A DNA stretch of 64,000 bases, taken from assembly GCA_933228895.1 (NCBI GenBank), contig OW121858.1, positions 31,395,859 through 31,459,858 of the forward strand, in the 5' to 3' direction. The stretch is from Platycnemis pennipes. Lineage: Eukaryota > Arthropoda > Insecta > Odonata > Platycnemididae. A model generated the notes under the pieces. That model saw only the letters and a program-made list of their open reading frames with translations. It was not told the DNA's origin and ran no database searches. This document shows, piece by piece, positions 31,872 through 44,400 of the stretch (position 1 is its first letter; each line of letters begins with the position of its first letter). A program made the position numbers and the translations under genes.

Positions 31872-32979
31872 TTAAGGTGGCTGGTTCGGTAATCGTGAGT
31901 CGTTGAGAACTAATGCTCATATAATTTCAATGGCACTAAAAAATTGCTTGTAGGTGATTAAATTACACGACATTTTAACCGGATGCCTCAAATTCTCAAG
32001 TCATATTGAAACATTGCCCTTTTTAATTTAATTATTGACATGAAACATAACATAAAACTTGACTTGATTCGGTTTCTGGCAACCTGAACGTTGTCACTCT
32101 GTGCATATCCTTTGACCTTGGATATGTTGGTTTTAATGTAAGGATTGAAAAAGTATGTAATTTTGTGCTATGGGTATTTGCATACTTTGTAGTGACGAAA
32201 TAATTGTGATTAAACGCTTAAACATTTATAACATTTCTTTAAACCATTTATTTAATCTCTCTTTTTTACTCGGCAACAACGCACATTCTGCAATTCGGCA
32301 CTGCTGTTGTGTAGGCAATTGTTTCTGTGTTTCAGCGGTCGTAACGGTAGGTGTCGTATTCGTCTATTCTCAAGTAGAGGCACTGTATCCCAATACAGTG
32401 CCTCTATTCTCAAGAACCATAGATTAGAGCACGAATAAAACAATTTGTACAAGTAGCCTCCTTGAATTAAAGAAGAGAATTCTTCTTTCTTCTTTAATCT
32501 ATGTCGAGAACTCTGTCAAGGGGACTACATTGTAATATTCGCGGACTTTGTGGTGTGATTTGTTGTGGTTTCTCGCGCGCTCGCTTTCCCTCGTCTGATT
32601 ACACGTTGCCAAATGCACCTCAAAACTTCGCGCGCGATATTTGAAAATTTAAGGAATATTTATTTCTTTCATATATACGGAGGAAATAAGTCGATAACAC
32701 TAGTTGATTTTCTGAGAATAGAAATTGTTGGCTAACATCCACATCATTTCAGTTTTTGGAGAAAATCTATATGGTAGAAACGTAAATAATACATAATTGA
32801 CCCTTACGAAGCGGGGTGCGCCATAAGGGCCCATGTTAAAAAAACCTTAAATATCTCAAAAACTACACTGAAAACCCCAAAAAATTTTCTCGTAGAATTT
32901 TAGAGCATAATTAAAGGAACAAATATTGCAATTATGAACAAAATCTATACACCTGTAAATTTCGACCCAGCCACCTTAA
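31872..32979. mobile_element. TTAA-flanked element GGTGGCTGG, nested
   Basis: TTAA (31872-31875) and TTAA (32976-32979) bound the inverted ends GGTGGCTGGTTCG and (complemented) GGTGGCTGGGTCGAAATTTA. Removing it reunites the left terminal region of the host element. The interior has no transposase-like frame. It contains the hairpin at 32375-32406. Confidence 0.6.
32375..32406. repeat. Perfect 14-bp stem hairpin
   Basis: TAGAGGCACTGTAT and its perfect complement ATACAGTGCCTCTA are separated by four bases and flanked on both sides by TATTCTCAAG/ATTCTCAAG. It is too short for a typical microRNA precursor; it may be a small inverted duplication. Confidence 0.75.
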
Positions 32980-33517
32980 AGGGATCATTTAAAGCTATAG
33001 CTTTCAGGGACCGCAAAAATGATAGCTCAAGCCATCATTCCGCTGCTCACACGATCATTTTTACCGTCCCCTCTCGTATCATTTCTGTTCGCGAGATACG
33101 GTAAACAACTTCGTAACTATGGATTATTTACATCGTCGTCGACTGCTTTTGGCTGCAGCCAAACGTTTCTTTCAGAACGTGCGCTCTGATTGGCTAAATG
33201 ACAGGCCCGAGGGACGGAAAAAAGGACGTGCTCAAATGACGAAAAAAGGGATAGCGATCCTTATCATTGAAGAATCATATTCGTGAAGTGAATAAGTCAG
33301 ACGATCATTTTTAAGCTATCATTTGAGCTATCCCTGAAAAGGGACGTAAAAAATGATCGTGTGATTCAGGCTTAACTAACGACATGAGAAAGCTTGTTTT
33401 CGACTGTCGCCAATGGTTACACCGTGAACATTTAGATAGGTGTTCAGTGTCCAGACTGCCCAGTGTCCTTTAGAAGGAAATTCGTCCTCAGGGGACATCT
33501 GCGCACGACCGCCATAT

Positions 33518-34821
33518 TGTTGTAAACCTTCAGGGTTAACACCATAGGTTGGCAGCACGCGCGGCCGACAATAGGGGTTAGCGGTACACTCGGAGGTTGG
33601 CAGTTCACTCGGCCAAATAATGGGTTATAGTAAACAAACGTAAGAATGGGCAAGAATATGGGATTCAGGAGAGAGGGAGTAGTTGAGCGACCGCGAAGGA
33701 AAGGCAGTGGAGAGAAGGATTTGGTGGAAGTTAAAAGGACGCGAGGAAAGTAGAGTGAACGAGACGTACACGTCGCCAAAATGGATTCTTGGGAGGAATC
33801 GTCGGCGGAACAAAGCCGATCTTATTGCAGAGACCCATGAATAAGACATCGCAAAGCACGGAGCTAGACGGAGGAAACGTCGGAGGAGAAAACGGCACGG
33901 GAAGGCGAGCCTCGGCCCGATGTCGTAGAGAGAGAGAACATGTCGCAGTAATAACGATAAGTGAAAGGAACTGAAACATTTCTTAAGGCCGTTGTACACG
34001 TTACAGTTTCTTGTACAAGATCTTGTACCATAAATTGAACGGCGAGATTGGACGAAGAAATTGTACAAGATTTTGGTTCATGGTCGTACACGATCAAAGA
34101 TTTTCATGCAATTTGTGCGCCAATAACCGGCGCAGATATCGTTTTCTGTCGAACAGCTGAATCGCGATATTCGATGACGATAGTATTTTGAAAATACTGC
34201 CATAGTTAGTGGGTTACAATGATTTGATACCATTAATCTTAGCATTAATAACATGAAATTTTACGATTGGTTACTTGCACTCTTTCATCGGCTCGAGAAA
34301 CCCATCATTTATCCTCCAAACATGTTAATGTTAATATTTCCTTTTTTGTTCAATAACGTCATCCTAATTTCACTGAGTTTTAATGTTTGACAAGGTACAA
34401 GAAATCGTACCATGTACAACGGCCTTTAAAACATTATTCAAAGAAATTTAGCCCAGAGAGTAACACCATATAAGGATTGGTTTATATTACATGGTCAATA
34501 TAAGTGTACTTACATATTGTGTAAATTGGACCCAATATTCTATTTGAAAAGATTAAATTTGATTGACTGTGCATGAATAAGGTAAATAGTCTATTTGCTT
34601 GATATTCCCTCATCTGACCATTATTTATTGCAAGTGACTGAAGTATTGATATATGTATGTGGTTTATATATGTGTGTGTGGAAGGTGAAATATTACTTAG
34701 CTAGCGGGACGACGGACAAAGTGAGGTAGCTGGACCGGGACGGAAGGAGCAGGGTCACGTTGGTATGTTTGAGTATATTTTAGGGAATAAGTGCAGCAAA
34801 CGCGAACATTAGAATGTTACA
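33518..34821. repeat. LTR-like repeat, copy 2 (solo LTR candidate)
   Basis: It starts TGTTGTAAACC and ends GTTACA. It is homologous to 8247-9543, including AACGAGACGTACACGT, the CGATAAGTG block and the terminal GTACTT/TGTATG-rich part. It is interrupted by a different element (33986-34425) from the one in copy 1. No clear target duplication was found. Confidence 0.55.
33986..34425. mobile_element. PIF/Harbinger-like MITE, AGGCCGTTGTACA family, nested in the LTR-like repeat
   Basis: The left end AGGCCGTTGTACACGTTAC and the right end (complemented) AGGCCGTTGTACATGGTAC are flanked by TTA on both sides (33983-33985, 34426-34428). The related LTR-like copy at 9.2 kb has no insertion at this place. 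Internal TTGTACAAGATCTTGTAC repeats are near the left end. Confidence 0.8.
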
Positions 34822-35444
34822 GTGTTTTTGATTCAGGTGCGTCCAGGTAACTGCACGGGCCTGGATATTCTGACGCTGAAAGTGGAAGCTTGTGTGTATA
34901 AAGTGAATATAATTTGGGATCCCTACGAAATCGGTCTAGATAACGAACTTGAATATGTGCAGAGAAGATCGGCAAGATTTGTAAAGGGACGGTACGATAA
35001 CTATATTAGCCAGTATAACCAGCCTATTAAACGAATTAAAATGGGAATCATTGTCAGATCGCAGGTTGAAAAATAGTCTTAATCTCCTAAATAAATTCCA
35101 AGATAATATTTTCAGTGACGACGTTAAAAATATTTTGCGAACTCCAACTTACTAAGGAAGACTGGACCATGATTACAAAATTAGATAAATTGATTGCCGA
35201 ACTGACAGATTCAAAATGTCCTTTTTTCCTCGTACAATTAGGGATATGAGTAGTGGTAAATATCTCCGATACGAGTGAATCAATCCTTATCAATTAGCTT
35301 GCCATTTTTATCTTTTTAAATATTGCAGTTCAGACTAGTATATTATTGCTAATCCTTTTTTATGCATGATATATAGTGCATGTTTCGTGAGAATTCTCCC
35401 CCTGCCAAACACCTTTGAGGTGGCTTGCAGGGTATTATGGTAAA
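34822..35444 (+). pseudogene. CR1/L2-type LINE 3' end remnant, copy 1
   Basis: The plus-strand frame reads IIWDPYEIGLDNELEYVQRR then SARFVKGRYDN. This is the WDPY...LE-VQRRAARFV block that follows the RT domain in CR1/L2/Jockey-type LINEs. The frame then decays, with SLINLLNKFQDN-like text out of frame and stops. The remaining 3' region (CCTTTTTTATGCATGATAT at about 35358) is shared with the minus-strand copy at 40182-40620, confirming one family. The 5' part is missing, as expected from LINE truncation. Confidence 0.7.
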
Positions 35445-38400
35445 CAGGGTAATGAATTGAAATTCCCGTCTAAAACCTCATAGACATTTATTTCTTCCTA
35501 TAGGACGTGAAATCCAGAGAGGAAAATCCGCTGGTTGCCATGGTGATATAAGTAATAGATAACAAACTCTTCCAGTATTGACGACGGCTGCAAGAGGAAA
35601 AAACGAAGCCTCGAGTTATCAGCTGACAATGCTATCTGTTCTCTTCACAGAGATTGGCGATTTTTCCTCGAGAATGGGAAATGGGAACGAAATATATTTC
35701 TCGCGTATTGGTGACGAAACTGATGCGAAGTTTTCTCACAAATCCAATACATAAAGTGGAATGCACGTATGTAAATACATTCGCCTGAAACTCAAGACCA
35801 AATGCAGCACAGCCTTGAAACTTAAAAGTTTAATACATGTCATCCTTGGACAGACGATATGCTAGTTTTATTGCTACTAATGGTCCTCGGTTCGACCACA
35901 GTCAAGTCAAAGGAGTCCCCGTAAGAAATACAGGTAAAAGGGCTTTCTTTATGTTTGCGGCCATGTTTTCATTTGACAATTTTAATTGGAAATACACTAT
36001 GAACAAATTCAATAAATATTCTCATTATTATCCTCGAATTCTGATTTCGGATCAAAATACTGGTACTTCAGTAAAAGCTGACGATTCTGCTGATATTGTT
36101 TCACTCCATATAGCCCTATCCCCCTGACGACTAAAAGGTATTTTTGCATTATAAAGTAGAACGCAGACGTGTTAATTGGCGTATTCATTAGCCTAAAACT
36201 TAATGTAGCATGGCATACTGTAGCGCCACTATCATGTAACTAAGTGGTTTATGCTTTTTTTGTGAGCAAATATTTATTGAATTCAACTGAACAAGTGAGG
36301 TAAGGCAAGCACTTGTTTACAATGTTCAAATTTCGCATCTTTTTACTAGTTTTTCGTGAGACGACATTTCTCTTCACATTATTGACCTGCAAATTTTACT
36401 GCGACAGCCATGCTCTGCCGTGTAAACACGTATAAAATTGTTGATTTTCAAAGTCCTTGTCCTTCTAATATATAAGTGATGGAAAGGCCACATTATTTTA
36501 TTGCCAATCAATAGAAGGGTCAAAACATTATGTCCTGAAATTTTCACAAAAATGACATCCACTCCATAATTCGGTGGAGTCTCCTTAAGGAGGCGTAAAA
36601 GTACAATTTTTAAAGAGTAATAACTTTATATCACAACCTTGCTCGCGAAAAAATATTTCCACCTGTATATTTTAGATAATTAAACTTCTGTTATAAAGAG
36701 TTATAAAAAATACAGTTGTAGTGGATCGGCTTGGCCAGGCGATCGTCTCGGAATACACTTTCTTAATCTTTTATCAGCCACCTCCGTTATCTTAGAATGT
36801 TGGGAGGGGGACGTATAAACGGTATGCGGCTTCCCTTCGTGGAAACTTTACTCGTAGCTACTACATCACGCGTTTAACATCGCTGATCTCACTTTACCGT
36901 TAACTCGTGACTTGTGCCGAAGACTTACTATAGGAACATCCTTCCCAGCTGCAGTCTACCATTCATCTTAAAGGTGAGAGTTAATTCATTATTAGTGACA
37001 TAAGAGTGCTACCTACTTGTATCACGGCTGGGACACCACGAATATTACATTAGAGGATTATTAGTGTTGCAATCCACAAGGGCGTGCACTACGCTCTTGC
37101 ACCCTTACGCTCTTTCTTGCACTTTCACCCTTTTCTGCACTAACTAGCTCTATTCCGACATTAGCGCCATGGACACTCTGTGGCAGTGGTGTTTATTGCA
37201 AAAAGTTGACGAGCATGTATCGTGTGGTTTCGGAAGAGATTTCTCTGTGAGCACAATCGGGATGTGAAAGTAAACGACTTTTCTGTGCTGTTTCTGCATG
37301 TAATGATAAACCCTATTTTTGAGGCGTTGTTGATGGTGTTTGGTAATCTTTTGGTATTCTTCGTATCCTTTAATACGAAGTCGCAACGGTGTTAAGATTA
37401 TGTCAACAAATGTTGGTGCGCAAAATAACAAACAGGCGCAATTCACAACGTAGGTATATTATTACTTAACAAGGCTTTAATTGAAATATCCAACAACAGC
37501 TTAACATGCTGTTTATTTCTCGTAAAACCAATTTTATCAACGTAGGATCCATTGCGAATATATCAATACTCTCCGGTTATGAAATCCGGAGCAATTTACA
37601 TAAATGGTTGTTATCATGAAATTTTAATCATAACTAAGTAAATAAAGATTTACATTCATTAAAAATTACGAGCATGATTCGTTGTACCCTATACTGCTCT
37701 TGATAAAGGTACAGAGCATTAATATAAACAGTAGGTACGTACCTACATGTAAGTAATATTGAATTTGATGCCTGGATATGGACTTTTTACATCAAATACT
37801 CTGTTTTCTCTTCTTTTGTATTGCCAATTACTAATCCATGGATATACAATTGTATGGCTAGTTAAGTTTCAATACTTGAGATGGTCCGGCATTCATTTAC
37901 CAAGTCCATGTGGAAAGCAGACGCATGGGATCGTGACGTGCTCTCATATTTTTATATTTTCCCCTGACAAAGGCCTCGAAAATGACAAATAATGTGTAAT
38001 AAAAGTTTGTGATGATGATTTAATGTGGGGAAAATGGTAGGAAGTGGATTTGTTGGGATTTAGCATGAAGAACTGTAAAATTTGTTTCGGTGACATAGGA
38101 ATTCATGCTCGGCACGATGACATGTATATTTCTGATATTAATGTGCAGCTGATGCAGCCAAAGCTACAAAGATAGTGTGATAAGTCGTCGTGCACTACAT
38201 TATGAGTGAAAAAGCATAAACCACGGTGATTTCCGTGAGATAAGCGCTGTTGGAAAAACATTTACCGTGTCAATCAATTCCTCATTGTTGTTATGATGTA
38301 AATGCTTTGTTGATTATGTGGTATTACTTTTATTTTTCGAAATAAAATGATAGTGTCATAAGTAAATATTTCAGCTGTATGGTAAGAAATGAGTAGTTAC

Positions 38401-40181
38401 AAATAGGACTTCCTATGTGGTTGATGCCCATGATGAAATAAATGCCTTGAGTGTGAACGTGATTTTCTGAGCAATAACTGTGTTAATACAAAGTAGAAGC
38501 CTTGACTTTAGTTCAGCGTAGAATTTCTGAGCAAATTAATTTAAATTGTAGAATCAGCTTGGTGAGTGAGGGAATCATTGCAAGATGCATAGGCTAAGGC
38601 AAACTAAGGAGAAGGATGTAGGTGCACCAAGATTTATCGTTATGGTTTGACACATTTATTTCAGTATATTTGACGATTTTTAATGTCTTGGGCAAGTTAT
38701 CAGATTCATAGGGATCAAAGTTTGAACCCAGTATCAGTGTGTTTTTCAGTGTTAACTTCCTCAAGCCAGTTTTTTAATGCCAATAAACTTGTCATAGGCA
38801 GTCTTGTGGGATAATAGCATTGATCTGCTTGCTTTCGTCAGTAAGCTTGCTGTCGCTTCTGCACCTGCATAACCATTTGTAAGGAGAGACAGTGGCTTTA
38901 TTCATATAGCAAGAGGGAATAGTCAGGGAGAGGGTTGAAGTTTTTGTAATAAGAGTACGTAGTTGAGTATTTGGTTAGAATTCCTTCAAGACGTGAAACA
39001 GTTACATTATTGTATACCGTTTCCGTTGAAATCTTGTGCTGTAGGCCATTAATAAATCATAACAGTGCCATGGAAAATAATTCCCTTTCAAAGGACTTGA
39101 ATTTCCCGCAGGGTAATTCGCCGTAGCGACAGTGAATTGTTCTGTACCTCGTAAGTTGGCAAAAACTTGGCAACGTGTGTGATTTTTAGCTTCTCTCATT
39201 GGGGGAAAATGGATGTGTCGTCATCAATTTTGATGGCGTCACTGCCATCTAAGGCCGCACAGACTATTATACGAATACTTCCAAATGGTAGCAGCGTCAT
39301 TGTTGCCAAACACTTTTCATAAATATGAATATTAAAAAGTTCAAAGCAAAGAGTTCTATTTGAAAGGGAACAGTTTGTAACAAATTAAGAAATTATTTAA
39401 CCGATTTTAGAATGCGTATTATCGGGATTGAGCATGTATTCTCACTTTGTAAATTAAACGTGGCAACTACACGTCAGTCATGTTTCAAGGTCAAAATGAG
39501 CTAAAAGAGCTTGTAAAAAGAGAATGCAGCTACAACGCGCTATGTAATAGCGGACTCATATAGCTATTGTGTATGCATTATAACCTTATAGATGATTTTC
39601 CATGTAGGTGTTTTTCTGGATCTGTATTTTATTCATTAAATAACAAATAGCTTTTTTACGGGAGTTTGAATCTCGGAGTCACGGTGGAACCTCCTTAAGT
39701 GATAGGCCGATATTTATAACAGTACCTAAAACAATTCTAAATTCTAAATTGTTACAGAATGCAAAGGAATACCATCATTGCATGCGTGCATCATTTGATA
39801 ATATATTGTAGCAAACCGACCCCTCGCACCGCGGATGGTGTTTATTTAATTTTGGCGTCGCACCGCAGTCAAATGAATAACGGAAAGAACTGAACGGCAT
39901 ATTATCCGGGATTCCCGGTTATCCGTGCACCCTTTATCAGTATCATGGTACCATTGTACTAATACATCGTACCTGTATTAGTACCATGACCCAATCTTTC
40001 GCTAATTCGCAAACATTCTCCAAAGGAATTTTTGGAAGGTGATATTCTGTCCAATATTTTTTTATTGTCTTGATCGAAAGTTTATAACATCTGGAGTACG
40101 TGTTTTAAGCCATCGATTTTTAAATGACGTTAAGTATTTTTCCTCATTAATTAAAAAGTGAAAAAATCAGGGGTGATTTCT
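35445..40181. other. Spacer of about 4.7 kb, no gene recognised
   Basis: All open frames are short and lack recognisable domains. A short inverted repeat GTACTAATAC (39957-39966) and GTATTAGTAC (39974-39983) is present. CGGTGGA-TCTCCTTAAG-like phrases near 36573 and 39684 are in direct orientation and do not define an element. Exons or RNA genes here cannot be excluded by eye. Confidence 0.3.
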
Positions 40182-40620
40182 CACCAAACACGCACTACAT
40201 ATCATGCATAAAAAAGGAATAGTATTAATATACTAGTCAGAACTTCACTTTTTAAAAAAGATAGAAATTGCAAAGCAAACATGCAAAAACATTCTGTTAG
40301 TAGGGTTAGCTTTAAGTACTCATACCAACATGCAGCTACCTATGCTATCCATTGCTACTCTCCGATTGGACATATTTACCGTTATTGGTATCTCTAATTG
40401 TACGAGGGAAAAAGGACATTTTGAATCTGTCAGTTCGGCAATCAATTTCTCTAATTTTATGATTATGGTCCAGTCTACCATAGTTGGGGTTCGCAAAATA
40501 TTTTTAACATCGTCACTGAAAATATTGTCTTGGAATTTACTTAAGAGATTAAGTCTAAATTTCAACCTGCGATCTGACAATGATTCCCATTTTAATTGAT
40601 TAAATAGACTGGTTACGATA
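40182..40620 (-). pseudogene. CR1/L2-type LINE 3' end remnant, copy 2
   Basis: The minus-strand frame (40320-40580) reads LNLLSKFQDNIFSDDVKNIL then RTPT and, further on, LIAELTDSKCPF. This matches the decayed plus-strand copy at about 35060-35230 at the nucleotide level, including CCAAGATAATATTTTCAGTG. The 3' part with ATGCATGATATGTAGTGCG also matches. No RT core is present. Confidence 0.7.
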
Positions 40621-40741
40621 AGACGCTGGTTACTTCCTAAGCTGTCGGACGCCTCCCACGGAAATAACTATTACTTGTGCTCCTATTGCTTCGGCGATTA
40701 AATTTCGAAGCACACTGATCCTAAAATTTCTCGTTTTGCAG

Positions 40742-40947
40742 TTCGCAATCTCCTTGACAAGTTGAGGAGATTTTGAGGAGACTCGACCACTGCTGGCGTT
40801 CAACTCTCACCACTCTTCGCAATCCGGACACAAAAACTGCCGAGGATGTCTTCTAACCTGGAGATGGTCCTCTCAAGCCTCCAGGCGACCTCCCAAGACA
40901 ACGCCCAACCACTTTCCCTGCACCCAAACACCACGGCACCCGCTTCA
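40742..40947 (+). CDS. Candidate first coding exon of an unknown host gene
   Basis: A plausible splice acceptor (pyrimidine-rich TTTCTCGTTTTGCAG, ending at 40741) is followed by 104 bases of possible leader, an ATG at 40846 in GCCGAGGATGT context, 34 open codons, and a consensus splice donor GTGAGT at 40948. The coding part is MSSNLEMVLSSLQATSQDN and continues Pro/Thr-rich to TTAPAS; phase 0 at the donor. It lacks the repeat content of the surroundings. No domain is recognisable and no partner exon was identified in the window, so this rests on splice signals and composition alone. Confidence 0.25.
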
Positions 40948-41264
40948 GTGAGTGGAACCTCGTACAAAGACAATCCCAGTCTTACCTTTACGAAGTATTT
41001 AATATTATATTAACCATATAGAAAGTTCAATATAGAAGATGACCCACCGCACAGGACTTAACTGTTATACGTTTTGGAGATAGTACTGGAAGTTTTTCCT
41101 AGATGGAGTGGAAGGAATTTTTCGCGTTACGTCACAAACGTAATATATCGCTTTCAATATTCTAATCGACATAAGCGGCACATAAAGGTGCGTTTACACG
41201 TAGCAGTTGACTGCTATGATAGTCAACTTCTAACAACTATTAAGCTCCAGGTAGGTAGGTAGAA

Positions 41265-41320
41265 TTATTTTAAGGTGCTTCGACTGCTAAGGTCATATTG
41301 CACCTTTACTTTTCCAGATT
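41265..41320 (-). other. LINE A 3'-terminal hairpin and short-repeat tail
   Basis: On the minus strand, AAGGTGCAATATGACCTTAG is followed by a loop and GAAGCACCTT, pairing AAGGTGC with GCACCTT. AAAATAATTCTACCTACCTAC then ends the element. The same arrangement ends LINE B (49548-49600) and LINE C (about 61381-61435). It is probably the recognition structure for target-primed reverse transcription. Confidence 0.75.
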
Positions 41321-41483
41321 ACAAGCAAGTGCTAGAAAACCAATACCGTGTAAGTATGAAGCAATACTTATGAATGATATTAACTATCATGGGGCTCGAT
41401 AAGTATAAGTCTATATTAGTCATAGTCATGTGTCAAAAGAGATTAAGAGTTTTAGGGCAATTTAAAATTAGTCTTCCTGGGCC

Positions 41484-44400
41484 TCAAATTTTGGGTAGTA
41501 GATTCACTTCATGGAGAAATTTAAGAACGCAATCGATAAGATTGCGATTGTCACCCAACACCTTACTCAGATCCCCACATATTTTGTGGCGTTCGCGTTG
41601 TACCCGATACTTGACGCAGTCGACAAGCAGGTGTTTCACAGTCAAACGGCAATTACAGCTATCGCAATATGGTGCGTCCTTTTCGGGGGTAAAGAGATAC
41701 GAGTGAGTCAGGGCTGTGTGTCCTATTCTTAGTCTGGTGACAATAACCTCTTCCCGTCTTCTATCCCTGACCGAGGACGTCCAAGCTCTTACACGTTCTT
41801 TGATTTCCCTCAGTTTGTTCGACGTTGCGTCGCACCATGACTTAGCCCAAGAAGCGAGAAGTAATTTCTTCAGGTGAGCTCTTAAATCTTGGCTTGGGAC
41901 TTCACCAATGTAATTCTCGCAGCTGTTGGTGGCCGCTCGTGCAGAAGCGTCTGCTGCTTCATTACCAGTAACACCCACGTGGCCAGGTACCCACCGGAAT
42001 TTTATGTGAATGCCCTTAGCGTAGAGGCTGTTAATGCATGTTACTATGTCTTGGGCCACAGGATGTGAAGGAGAGAGGCTACAAATACTTTGAAGTGAGC
42101 TTTGGGAGTCTGAGCATATTAAATAAGACATACTGCTACATTCAGCCTCTTCAAAGGCTTCAATGGCATCTAGCGAGGATTTTATGGCCAAGAGTTCCGC
42201 CGTATACACGGTGCATATGGGGTGTAATGTAAAGGCCGCGGAGCCTATATCCGCAGAAAAGTAGGCGCAACCGCACGCGATGTCTGTTTTAGAGCCGTCA
42301 GTGTATATTTTTCGACTGTCACAACTGTTTATTGCTTCTAGGGCTCGACGTTTAAGCTCGATTGGGGTACTGTTAGCCTTGGCCTCCATGTAGGTTATAG
42401 AGCAGTCTATCTTAGGGATCTCCCACGGCGCAAGCTTAAACGTATTTAAAGTGCATACCTTTGGCAGGTTTACGCCCAAGTCTGCCAATAAAATTTTAAA
42501 ACGTATAGCCAAGGGTTGCGTGGCCCTTGGTCGTCTGTTAAAAATATCTAAGAACCGCGGGTTAAAAATCAAATTAAAACATGGGTGCGTCGGTGAGGAT
42601 AAAATTTTGCAAATATAGTTACACATTAAAATATTTCTGCGGACCTCTAAGGGAGGTTCGCCTGCGTCAATATAAATGCTTTGTACAGGACTGGTTCTAA
42701 AAGCCCCTGTAGAAAGCCTCAAACCAGCGTTGTGTACCGAGGCTAGAGCTTTTACCTGGCTATTCCTCGCTGATGCGTACACAAAACACCCATATTCTAT
42801 TTTGGAACGCACAAGTGCTCTATATATACGGAGCATTGTTGTTCTGTCAGCGCCCCAAGATGTTCTACTCAAAACTTTTAATATATTTAAAACTTTAGAA
42901 CAAGCATTCCTTGTATGCCGTATGTGTTCCCGCCAGTTAAGTTTTCTATCAAGAACAAGGCCAAGAAAACGATAGGACTCGGTCAGCGACAGTAGACAAT
43001 TCCCCAACTTTAGTGTGGGTTCCTGTACATTGCCTCTTAGCCTGTGGATATGCATACATTTGGTTTTATCGTTAGAGAAACGAAACCCATTCTCTTGAGA
43101 CCACTGATGTAAACGATTCAAAGTTATTTGTATCTGACGTTCACCTGTAGAAAGCTTTGATGACTTGCAAAATATTGCTAAGTCATCTACAAACAGAGAG
43201 GCCATTACAGGCGTCTGGATACAGTTTACAACGCTGTTAATGGCAACAGCGAAAAGAGTTACACTCAGAACGGAGCCTTGAGGTACCCCGTTTTCCAATA
43301 TGTGAGGCTGGGATAGAATATTTCCAACTCTAACTCTAAAGGTACGCCTGGTTAAAAAATTATTTATAAATATGGGCAAGTTACCCCTAAAGCCCCATTC
43401 ATGCAACGACTGTAGAATTTTATACCTCCAGGCAGTGTCGTACGCTTTCTCAATGTCAAAAAAGACAGCAATGACATGTTGCCGGAAAAGAAATCCCTCT
43501 TGGACGAAGTTCTCGATTCTCACCAGGTGGTCGATCGTAGATCGACCGCGTCGAAACCCACACTGTATATTGGAGAGGAGATTGCGGCTCTCGAGGCACC
43601 AAACTAGCCGTGTGTTAACCAACTTTTCCATCAGTTTACACAGACAGCTAGTTAAGGAAATAGGTCGGTAGTGAGATGGGTGAGATTTATCCTGGCCATG
43701 TTTTGGAATTGGAACAATAATAGATTCTCGCCATCTCTCAGGGAATACTTGTTCAGACCACAATTGATTTAGTGTAGCGAGCAGATCTCGCAGTGCTCGA
43801 GGCGGAATATTTCTCAAGAAGGCGTTATGTATCAAATCATTGCCAGGTGAGGTGTCTTTTAAATCTTCCAGGGCTGACTTCAGCTCCCGCATAGAAAAGG
43901 GCTTATTATAGGAGGCAGTAGTTCTACCCTCACCGAAATTTAGGTGAGTTCTTTCGGCCTGACACTTGATTATCTTAAATGAAGAATGGTAAGAGTCACT
44001 TGCACTAATGGTGGCATAATGCTTGGCAAAGGCGTCTGCTATATCTTCGGGAGTAGAGAGAATTTTTCCATCAATCTTTAGCCCCGAGGCTGGTGAAAAA
44101 TTACGCTTACCCATCACGGACTTAATTTTATTCCAAACTTGTGTAGGAGGCGTTCGGTGGTTGATGCACGATACGTAATTTGTCCAAGATGATTTCTTTG
44201 CCTTTCTAATGACCTGTCGAGCCTTGGCTCGCAGTCGACGGAAGGCCGCAAGGTTAGTGGAGGTAGGGAATTTGTTAAAAATACGCAGCGCTCTTTTTCG
44301 TCTGCGGATGGCCTCTGCGCACTCCTCGTTCCACCACGGAACTGGAGGGCGACGAGGAGTACCTGAGGTAGTAGCAACGCTACTTTCCGCGGCTTCCAGG

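Larger units (their letters stand above)
31839..33372. mobile_element. PIF/Harbinger-like element, AGCCCGAATCACACGATC family, with nested element
   Basis: The left end AGCCCGAATCACACGATCAC and the right end (complemented) AGCCTGAATCACACGATCAT share a further CGTCCCTTT. TAA flanks both sides (31836-31838, 33373-33375). Sub-terminal copies of ATGATAGCTCAAG and CACACGATCATTTTTACCGT lie around 33010-33070. A second element (31872-32979) is nested just inside the left end. Confidence 0.75.

Noticed and set aside
32375..32406. Possible microRNA precursor
   Set aside because: The 14-bp stem is too short for Drosha/Dicer processing and lies inside a transposable element.
36573..39700. Possible 3-kb inverted-repeat transposon bounded by CGGTGGA...CCTTAAG phrases
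   Set aside because: The phrases are in direct orientation and match only weakly; no target duplication.
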